The notes beneath the pieces are model-generated. The model saw only the letters and a program-made list of their open reading frames with translations. It did no database searches and was not told the DNA's origin. Positions 51,479 through 57,668 of a stretch of DNA of 64,000 bases are shown here, piece by piece (positions within the stretch are counted from its first letter, which is position 1; each line of letters opens with the position of its first letter). Source of the DNA: Massilia sp. Bi118 (GTDB lineage: Bacteria; Pseudomonadota; Gammaproteobacteria; Burkholderiales; Burkholderiaceae_D). The translations under genes and the position numbers were made by a program. The DNA lies in the NCBI RefSeq assembly GCF_918697865.1, contig NZ_CAKKMV010000014.1, positions 1 to 64,000 of the forward strand. Direction: 5' to 3'.

Positions 51479-51800
51479 TTTCTGCCTTGGTATCTTCCTT
51501 GACCTCCACCCTGCCCATCATTACCGGGTGCAGGGTGCAGAGGTAGTCGAAACTCTCCCCCTGGCGCAGCACCTGGCGCCAGCTCTGTCCCGGTTTCAGC
51601 TCGCCCGACTTGATGCCCGCCGCGGCCGCGGTGACGTTGTGGACGAACATGTCCTTGTTCACCCAGGTGATGGTGTCGCCCGGTTTTACCATGAGCACCT
51701 TCGGCGAGAAGGCCATGTCCTGGATGATCACGCGGTGATCGGCCGCGCCGGCGTTTTGCGCGGCGGCGATCAGGCATACGCCTAGCGCCAGCAGTCTCAT
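51447..51800 (-). CDS. Cupredoxin / plastocyanin-like copper protein
   Basis: The 117-residue exported protein has a signal peptide (to about Ala19) and one cupredoxin domain. FSPKVLMVKPGDTITWVNKDMFVHNV carries the first copper ligand, His54. YLCTLHPVMMG supplies Cys88, His91 and Met94 or Met95, a complete type-1 copper site. The C-terminal tail is basic. It is the last gene of an operon with an ECF sigma factor and a DUF4142 protein; its start overlaps the DUF4142 stop (ATGA). Electron transfer or copper handling in the periplasm is likely. Confidence 0.9.
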   Translation of the reverse strand: MRLLALGVCLIAAAQNAGAADHRVIIQDMAFSPKVLMVKPGDTITWVNKDMFVHNVTAAAAGIKSGELKPGQSWRQVLRQGESFDYLCTLHPVMMGRVEVKEDTKAEIRPARRRSTS

Positions 51801-52312
51801 TTCATCTGCGCCTGCATGTGCTTCGCGTGCTCGAGGTGGGCCGCGATCGCCGGCCTTACCTTCGTCAGCAAGGCTTTCAGCTCGGCGTTGGAGGCGCTCG
51901 GGATCAGGGTCTTGTCGATCGCATCCAGCACGGCCTGGTGGTAGCTCACCTCGTTGTCGACGTAGGCCTTGTCGAAGGCGGCGCCGGACAGTCCTTTCAG
52001 CTTGTCGCGGGCCGCCACGCCGCCCTGGGTCAGCGATTTGCTGGTGTCGTTTTCTTCCGGCGTCACGTGCAGCTTCGTCACCAGCGCCACCGCCTGCTGG
52101 TTGACGGCCGAGTGGTCGGTCACCATGCGCTGGGCGAAGGCGCGCACCTCCTTGTTCTTGGTCTTCGATTCGGCCAGCTTGCCGGCGTCGATGTCGACCG
52201 TGTTGGCAGCGACGACGATGGCGGCGATCTGCGCATCGTTGGGATTGGCGGCGTGGGCGGTGCTCAGGCTTGCCGCGGCCAGCAGGGCGAGCAGGATCTT
52301 GGTCTTGTTCAT
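51797..52312 (-). CDS. DUF4142 periplasmic protein
   Basis: The 171-residue product has a signal peptide (MNKTKILLALLAAASLSTAHA) and the ferritin-like four-helix DUF4142 domain, with AQRMVTDHSAVNQQAVALV and the later DKAYVDNEVSYHQAVLDAID, where the paired His/Glu/Asp resemble a metal site. Such proteins are found in stress-related operons and their activity is unknown. The ATG at 52312 was chosen to give the signal peptide. It lies 53 bases after the sigma-factor gene and is coupled to the cupredoxin gene. Confidence 0.9.
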   Translation of the reverse strand: MNKTKILLALLAAASLSTAHAANPNDAQIAAIVVAANTVDIDAGKLAESKTKNKEVRAFAQRMVTDHSAVNQQAVALVTKLHVTPEENDTSKSLTQGGVAARDKLKGLSGAAFDKAYVDNEVSYHQAVLDAIDKTLIPSASNAELKALLTKVRPAIAAHLEHAKHMQAQMK

Positions 52313-52365
52313 GGCAGTCTCCATTCGGTTTGAGAGGTGAAGCGTGCCATTCGATGCAGCAAACC

Positions 52366-53049
52366 CTATTCGCGTTCCCGGAGCCTCTCCATCACTTTCG
52401 CGACGATCCGGCTGCAACGCTCGCCGTCGAAGCCGAAAGCATCTTCGAGCGCGACATCGAGCTCGCGCGCCAGCGCCTCGCGCAGCATGCCGCGCGCGCG
52501 GAAGTAGCGGCTGCGCACCGTGGCGTCGGGGATGCCCAGCACCTTGGCGGTTTCCTCGACGCTGAGCTCCTCGACGGCGCGCAGGATGAACACGGTGCGA
52601 AAGACTTCCGGCAGGCCGTCGATCTTCGCTTCGATCAGGCCGCGCGCCTGGGTGCGCTGGAAGGCCTGCTCCGGCTGGTCCGCGGCATCGCCATGTCCGG
52701 GTTCGCGCATCGCCGCCAGGCCGTCCAGCAGCGGCTCGGCGCCGAGTTCGATGACCTCGGCCATGCGGCCGGCGCTGCGGCGCCGCATCAGGGCGGCATT
52801 CATCACGATACGGGTCAGCCAGGTGGCCAGCGAGGACTCGCCGCGAAAGCCCGGCAAGGCGCGGTAGGCCTGGATATAAGCCTCCTGCAGCGCATCTTCG
52901 GCCTCGGCATCGTCGCGCAAAATGCTGCGCGCCACGCGGTAGAGCCGGCGGTTATAGCGCCGCATCAAATCGGCAAAAGCCGCCTGCTCGCCGTCCACCA
53001 CGCGCTGGCGGAGGGCGGCGTCCGTTTCGTTCTCAAGTGCAGCCTGCAT
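52366..53049 (-). CDS. ECF-type RNA polymerase sigma factor
   Basis: The 227-residue protein has sigma region 2 (FADLMRRYNRRLYRVARSIL, EDALQEAYIQAYRALPGF, SSLATWLTRIVMNAAL) and region 4 (LPEVFRTVFILRAVEELSVEETAKVLG, ATVRSRYFRARGML), and lacks regions 1 and 3, as ECF sigmas do. A 30-residue tail follows with GERCSRIVAKVMERL, including one cysteine. GAGGAG lies 6 bases before the ATG at 53049. No anti-sigma gene is adjacent. It probably directs transcription of its own operon with DUF4142 and cupredoxin in response to an envelope, metal or oxidative signal. Confidence 0.92.
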   Translation of the reverse strand: MQAALENETDAALRQRVVDGEQAAFADLMRRYNRRLYRVARSILRDDAEAEDALQEAYIQAYRALPGFRGESSLATWLTRIVMNAALMRRRSAGRMAEVIELGAEPLLDGLAAMREPGHGDAADQPEQAFQRTQARGLIEAKIDGLPEVFRTVFILRAVEELSVEETAKVLGIPDATVRSRYFRARGMLREALARELDVALEDAFGFDGERCSRIVAKVMERLRERE

Positions 53050-53103
53050 GGTGGTCTCCTCATTGTTCGAGCCAATTAGATGCACCTTGCCCGCCGGACG
53101 TTT

Positions 53104-53178
53104 CCAAAATTCGGGGTCAGACCCCGATTTTTGGAAATATTTTTCGAGATATTGCCAAAATTCGGGGTCTGACCCCGG
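53104..53178. repeat. Paired REP-like palindromes (GGGGTCAGACCCC core)
   Basis: A 31-base imperfect palindrome at 53104-53134 contains CGGGGTCAGACCCCG between CCAAAAT-type arms. A second copy at 53155-53178 reads CGGGGTCTGACCCCG. The two lie 20 bases apart in the gap between the sigma gene and the HPP-CBS gene. The same core occurs at 36936-36974. This arrangement is typical of bacterial REP sequences mobilised by RAYT transposases. Confidence 0.8.
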
Positions 53179-53185
53179 TTTGATG

Positions 53186-54355
53186 TTACGCAGGTTCCAT
53201 CAGTTTGCCCTCGAACAGCGCCGCCAGCAGGTCCGAGTGGCTGACCACGCCGGCGAAGATGCCGCGGGCGTCCACCACCGGGATGTGGTGCAGGCCGCGG
53301 TTGCTCATCAGGGGCACCAGTTCCGCGATCGGGTCGTCGGCGGCCACGGTCTGGACGTGGCGGTGCATGATGTCGACCACTTTTGCAGGCCTGTCGCCGC
53401 GCAGGCCGAACAGGTGGCCGACCACGCCGCGCAGGCGTTCGCCCAGGGTCTGGTAGTCGTCCAGGCCCAGGTGGTGCAGGAAATCGTTCTGGCCGACCAC
53501 GCCGACCACATGGCCGGCCTTGTCCAGCACCGGCAGCGCGTGCAGGGCGTGGCGGCGCAGCAGGGTCCAGGCTTCCGCCAGCGGCATGCCGGGACGCACC
53601 GTCACCGCATCCTTCGACATGATGGCGCCGCAGGTGATGACCCCGAAGCGGCGCCCGTAGGCCTGGGCTTCGGTCTCCAGCAGGATCTCTTCCAGGTCGT
53701 CGCGGCTGATGTCCAGCACCTGGCCGTAGCGCGCCAGCGCCGCGTCCAGGTCTTCCTTGGTGAAGCCGATGCGCGCGGTCGGCACCGGGTCGCGGGTGGC
53801 GTGCACGTTCTTCAGCATCGACTGCTGGGTGTGCGGATAGCGGCGCCCGGTCAGGTTATTGAAGACCAGCGCCACCAGCACGATCAGGGCCGAGTTCAGG
53901 CACACCGGCACGAAGGCGAAACCGAAGCCGGCGGCGTGCACGGCCGGGCCGCCCAGCACCGTCGTCAGCGCCACCGCGCCGCTGGGCGGGTGCAGGCAGC
54001 GCAGCAGGAACATCACCAGGATCGCCAGGGAACCGGCCAGCGGCGCCGCCAGCAGCGGATTGCCGATCGCCTTGGCGCAGGCGATGCCGACCAGGGCCGA
54101 GATGGTATTGCCGCCGATGACCGACCAGGGCTGGGCCAGCGGGCTGGCCGGCACGCAGAACAGCAGCACGGCCGAGGCGCCCATCGGCGCCACCAGGGCC
54201 AGCGGCAGGGTCGCCGTGCCGAGCAAGTGCATGCTGAGACCGGCGGTGAGGAGCAGGCCGATCAAGGCGCCTGCCACGGAACGCATTCTTTCGTGACGCG
54301 GGACGGTATTACGTTGCGGGACGAAGGCGCGCAACCAGTTCAATGCGTGATCCAA
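53186..54355 (-). CDS. HPP-family membrane protein with two CBS domains
   Basis: The 389-residue product has an N-terminal HPP membrane domain (about 22-170, four to five helices, containing the name-giving LHPPSGAVAL and PMGASAVLLF). A C-terminal cytoplasmic pair of CBS domains follows (about 240-300 and 325-385, with AIMSKDAVTVRPGMPLAEAW and VAADDPIAELVPLMSNRGLHHIPVVD), which usually sense adenine nucleotides. HPP proteins have been linked to nitrite or other anion transport. It is divergent from a MarR regulator across an operator-like palindrome. Confidence 0.9.
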   Translation of the reverse strand: MDHALNWLRAFVPQRNTVPRHERMRSVAGALIGLLLTAGLSMHLLGTATLPLALVAPMGASAVLLFCVPASPLAQPWSVIGGNTISALVGIACAKAIGNPLLAAPLAGSLAILVMFLLRCLHPPSGAVALTTVLGGPAVHAAGFGFAFVPVCLNSALIVLVALVFNNLTGRRYPHTQQSMLKNVHATRDPVPTARIGFTKEDLDAALARYGQVLDISRDDLEEILLETEAQAYGRRFGVITCGAIMSKDAVTVRPGMPLAEAWTLLRRHALHALPVLDKAGHVVGVVGQNDFLHHLGLDDYQTLGERLRGVVGHLFGLRGDRPAKVVDIMHRHVQTVAADDPIAELVPLMSNRGLHHIPVVDARGIFAGVVSHSDLLAALFEGKLMEPA

Positions 54356-54374
54356 GATGAGACTTCTTCAAAAA

Positions 54375-54395
54375 ATACATCACGATATGATATAT
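54375..54395. promoter_or_regulatory. Operator-like 21-bp palindrome in the HPP-CBS / MarR divergent region
   Basis: The sequence has half-sites ATAnATCA and TGATnTAT with a 5-base centre: 14 of 16 arm positions are symmetric. Size, AT-richness and position 19-20 bases upstream of the HPP-CBS start and 33 bases before the MarR start match typical MarR-family operators. The regulator probably controls itself and the divergent gene. Confidence 0.65.
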
Positions 54396-54427
54396 TATTC
54401 GGCTTCTCTCTGCCACGACCCGCCTCA

Positions 54428-54838
54428 GTGCCCTCTTTTGTGAAGCCCCTAGCCAAGTCCGATTTCGCCGCCCTCTCCGAATTCCGCTACCAGATGCGCC
54501 GCTACGAGCACTTCTCGGAAAACGCCGTGCAGGCGGAAGGCATCACGCCCCTGCAATACCTGCTGCTCCTGCACATCAAGGGCTTCCAGGGCCGCGAGTG
54601 GGCGACCATCGGCGAGCTGGCCGAGCGCCTGCAGGCCAAGCAGCACGGCGTGGTCGCGCTGGTGACACGCTGCGAGGAAGCCGGCCTGGTCGAGCGCCGC
54701 GCCAACCTGGATGACCGGCGCCGCGTCGAAGTGCACCTGCTGCCTGCCGGCGAAGACATCCTCACGCGCCTGGCCGAAGTCCACCGCGCCGAACTGCGCG
54801 CCCTGCAAGGCGTATTCACGATTCCCAACCTGCCCTGA
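54428..54838 (+). CDS. MarR-family transcriptional regulator
   Basis: The 136-residue product has the MarR winged-helix domain. Marker segments are EGITPLQYLLLLHIKGFQG, ATIGELAERLQAKQHGVVALVTRCEEAGLVERRANLDDRRRVEVHLL (recognition helix and wing with the DDRR signature), and helical ends for dimerisation. No ATG is available in the right place; GTG at 54428 or GTG at 54440 are the likely starts, without a clear Shine-Dalgarno. It is followed after 19 bases by a ClC-CBS channel gene, so it is probably co-transcribed with it and controls both the channel and the divergent HPP-CBS gene. Confidence 0.85.
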   Translation: MPSFVKPLAKSDFAALSEFRYQMRRYEHFSENAVQAEGITPLQYLLLLHIKGFQGREWATIGELAERLQAKQHGVVALVTRCEEAGLVERRANLDDRRRVEVHLLPAGEDILTRLAEVHRAELRALQGVFTIPNLP

Positions 54839-54857
54839 CTGAGTCACGAAACCCAAA

Positions 54858-56618
54858 ATGTCCGTACCCCATCACCATTTACCCGAACGCCGCGACTTTT
54901 CCGGCGACCTGCGGCTGCTGCTCATCGCTGCGATCGCCGCCGTCATCGGCGGCCTTGCCGTGCTGGCCGCCCACGTGCTGCTGCTCCTGATCCGCTTCTT
55001 CACCGACCTGTTCTTCTACCAGCGCTTCTCGATCGCCGACCTCTCGCCCGCCAACCACACGCTGGGCGCCTGGGTGATCGCCGTGCCCGTGATCGGCGGC
55101 ATCATCATCGGCCTGATCGCCCGCTACGGCACCGAGCAGATCCGCGGCCACGGCATCCCGGAAGCGATCGAGGCGATCATGTTCAAGAACAGCGCGATGT
55201 CGCCCAAGGTCGCGGTGCTGAAGCCGCTGGCCTCCGGCATCGCGATCGGCAGCGGCGGCCCCTTCGGCGCCGAAGGCCCGATCATCATGACCGGCGGCGC
55301 GATCGGCTCGCTGATCGCCCAGCACTTCCACCTGACCGGCGGCGAGCGCAAGTCGCTGCTGGTGGCCGGCGCCGTCTCCGGCATGACGGCGGTGTTCGGC
55401 ACCCCGGTGGCGGCGGTGCTGATGGCGGTCGAGCTGCTGCTGTTCGAACTGCGTCCGCGCAGCCTGCTGCCGGTGGCCGTGGCCTGCGCGGTGGCCGGTT
55501 TCCTGCGCCCGCTGGCGATGGAAGCGGGACCGCTGTTCCCGCTGCAGACCCTGCCGGTGGCGCCGATCGCCCTGCTGTCCTGCGTCGTGGCCGGCGTGCT
55601 GTGCGGCGCGCTGTCGTGGACCATGTCGACCATGCTCTACCGCGCCGAAGACTGGTTCCACAAACTGCCGATCCACTGGATGTGGTGGCCGGCGCTGGGC
55701 GCGCTGGCGGTCGGCATCGGCGGCTATTTCCAGCCGCGCGCGCTGGGCGTGGGCTACGACGTGATCGGCGACCTGCTGCATAACCACCTGGCGATGAGCG
55801 CGGTGCTGGCCCTGCTGGCCGTGAAGTTCGTGATCTGGCTGATCGCGCTGGCCTCCGGCACCTCGGGCGGGGTGCTGGCGCCGCTGCTGATGCTGGGCGC
55901 CGGCCTCGGCTCCCTGCTTGCTCCTTTCCTGCCCGGCGCCGAGCCGGCCCTGTGGCCGCTGGTGTTCATGGCCGCAACCCTGGGCGGCATGATGCGCGCG
56001 CCGGTGATGGCGGTGGTGTTCGCCTTCGAACTCACGCACGATTCCAACGCCCTGCTGCCGCTGCTGGCCGCCGCCGCCGGCGCCTACGGCTTCACGGTGC
56101 TGGCGATGGGCCGCTCGATCCTGACCGAGAAGATCGCCCGCCGCGGCCACCACATCTACCGCGAATACGGCATCGACCCGCTCGAGCGCCACAGCGTGGC
56201 CGAAGTCATGACGGCCCAGGTCCTGAGCGTCGACGCCGACGCCACCGTGGCGAGCGTGTTGGCCTCGCACTTCGGCGCGGAGCAGAAGCACCGCGGCTTC
56301 CCGGTCACGCGCGGCGGCCTGCTGGTCGGCATGCTGGACCGCGACGCCCTCGACGGCCAGGCAATGGACACGAAAGTCGGCCAGCTGTTCGGCATCAACA
56401 AGCCGCCGCATGCGCTGGCCGGCGAGACCTGCCGCATCGTCGCCACCCGCCTGGCGGTGCACGGCATCGAGCGCCTGCCGGTGGTGGCCAGCGCAGCCGA
56501 ACCGCGGCTGCTGGGCATCGTCAGCCGCAGCGACCTGATCAAGGCGACCGCCGGCCTGCATGTCGAGGAGCACGAGCGCCGCGTGCTGCGTCGCGTGCCG
56601 TTGACAAAGCGGAGCTGA
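54858..56618 (+). CDS. ClC-family chloride channel/transporter with CBS domains
   Basis: The 586-residue protein has the ClC core (about 20-430) with GSGGPFGAEGP at 131-141, the anion filter and gating glutamate (Glu139). A second conserved block is GTSGGVLAPLLMLGAGLG. Two CBS domains follow (about 450-575, EVMTAQVLSVDADATVASVL and LGIVSRSDLIKAT). Residue Ala138 replaces the Arg usually seen in GREGP. It resembles ClcB/YfeO-type proteins. It may exchange chloride, fluoride or nitrate for protons. The gene follows a MarR regulator in the same orientation. Confidence 0.9.
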   Translation: MSVPHHHLPERRDFSGDLRLLLIAAIAAVIGGLAVLAAHVLLLLIRFFTDLFFYQRFSIADLSPANHTLGAWVIAVPVIGGIIIGLIARYGTEQIRGHGIPEAIEAIMFKNSAMSPKVAVLKPLASGIAIGSGGPFGAEGPIIMTGGAIGSLIAQHFHLTGGERKSLLVAGAVSGMTAVFGTPVAAVLMAVELLLFELRPRSLLPVAVACAVAGFLRPLAMEAGPLFPLQTLPVAPIALLSCVVAGVLCGALSWTMSTMLYRAEDWFHKLPIHWMWWPALGALAVGIGGYFQPRALGVGYDVIGDLLHNHLAMSAVLALLAVKFVIWLIALASGTSGGVLAPLLMLGAGLGSLLAPFLPGAEPALWPLVFMAATLGGMMRAPVMAVVFAFELTHDSNALLPLLAAAAGAYGFTVLAMGRSILTEKIARRGHHIYREYGIDPLERHSVAEVMTAQVLSVDADATVASVLASHFGAEQKHRGFPVTRGGLLVGMLDRDALDGQAMDTKVGQLFGINKPPHALAGETCRIVATRLAVHGIERLPVVASAAEPRLLGIVSRSDLIKATAGLHVEEHERRVLRRVPLTKRS

Positions 56619-56660
56619 GCACTGCGCCGGGTCCAGCTTTTTGCTGAACAATCATGTACG

Positions 56661-56696
56661 ATAGGCAACACGCGCATCCGCGCGGTTGCCTATTTT
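56661..56696 (+). terminator. Hairpin with short T-tract between the ClC gene and the MBL gene
   Basis: ATAGGCAAC (56661-56669) pairs with GTTGCCTAT (56685-56693), with inner CGCGC/GCGCG pairing around ATCC and a single bulged A, followed by TTT. It probably ends the ClC transcript, but lies only 18 bases before the ATG of the next gene, so it is also in, or overlaps, that gene's leader. Confidence 0.65.
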
Positions 56697-56713
56697 CACT
56701 TGAGGACAAGAAC

Positions 56714-57667
56714 ATGATGAAACCGCTCAAGCGCACCCTCACCGCCATCGCCGCCGCCGCGGCACTGGCCTCCGCCGCCCACGCCGCGGCGCCGATGGTC
56801 AAGAGCCCGGCCCCCGGCTTCTTCCGCGTGATGGTGGGCGACATCGAAGTCACCCCGATCAGCGACGGCACCGTCGACCTGCCGGTCGACCAGCTGCTGC
56901 GCCAGAAGCCCGAGCAGACCAGGTCGACGCTGGAAAAGAACTTCCTGAAGCTGCCGCTGGAAACCTCGGACAACGCCTTCCTGATCAATACAGGCAGCAA
57001 GCTGGTGCTGGTCGATACCGGCGCCGGCGCCCTGTTCGGCCCGACCCTCGGCAAGTTCGTGCAGAACCTGAAGGCCGCCGGCTACCAGCCGGAGCAGATC
57101 GACGAGATCTACGTCACCCACATGCACGGCGATCACGTCGGCGGCCTGGCCCGCGACGGCAAGCGCGCCTTCCCGAACGCCGTGGTTCGCGCCGGCAAGG
57201 CGGACGCCGATTTCTGGCTGAGCCAGGCGAACATGGACAAGGCGCCGAAAGAGAAGAAAGGCTTCTTCCAGGGCGCGATGGCTTCGATCAACCCCTACGT
57301 CCAGGCCGGCAAGTTCAAGGCCATCGAAGGCAACGGCGAGCTGGTGCCGGGCGTCTCGGCGGTGGCGGAACACGGCCACACCCCGGGCCACACGACCTAT
57401 GTGGTGGAAAGCAAGGGCCAGAAGCTGGTGCTGATCGGCGACCTGATCCACGTGGCGGCGGTCCAGATGGACAATCCGCAGGTCACGATCGGCTTCGACA
57501 GCGACGAAAAGGCCGCCGCTGCCTCCCGCAAGAAAGTGTTCGACGACGCCGCCAAGAACGGCTGGCTGATCGGCGGCGCCCACCTGCAATTCCCCGGCCT
57601 GGGCCACCTGCAGACCCAGGGCAAGGGCTACCGCTGGGTGCCCGTCAACTACACCCAGATGCGCTAA
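56714..57667 (+). CDS. Secreted MBL-fold metallo-hydrolase
   Basis: The 317-residue product has a signal peptide (cut after AHA, near residue 24) and a metallo-beta-lactamase fold. THMHGDHVGGL carries the zinc motif His136-x-His138-x-Asp140-His141. EHGHTPGHTTY and IGDLIHVAAVQ supply the remaining ligands, and HLQFPGLGHL lies near the C-terminus. It resembles periplasmic MBL-fold proteins, some of which hydrolyse lactones or organophosphates; the substrate here is unknown. The ATG at 56714 (or the next codon) has GAGGAC upstream. It converges on the hybrid kinase gene with a 1-base gap. Confidence 0.88.
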   Translation: MMKPLKRTLTAIAAAAALASAAHAAAPMVKSPAPGFFRVMVGDIEVTPISDGTVDLPVDQLLRQKPEQTRSTLEKNFLKLPLETSDNAFLINTGSKLVLVDTGAGALFGPTLGKFVQNLKAAGYQPEQIDEIYVTHMHGDHVGGLARDGKRAFPNAVVRAGKADADFWLSQANMDKAPKEKKGFFQGAMASINPYVQAGKFKAIEGNGELVPGVSAVAEHGHTPGHTTYVVESKGQKLVLIGDLIHVAAVQMDNPQVTIGFDSDEKAAAASRKKVFDDAAKNGWLIGGAHLQFPGLGHLQTQGKGYRWVPVNYTQMR

Positions 57668-57668
57668 C

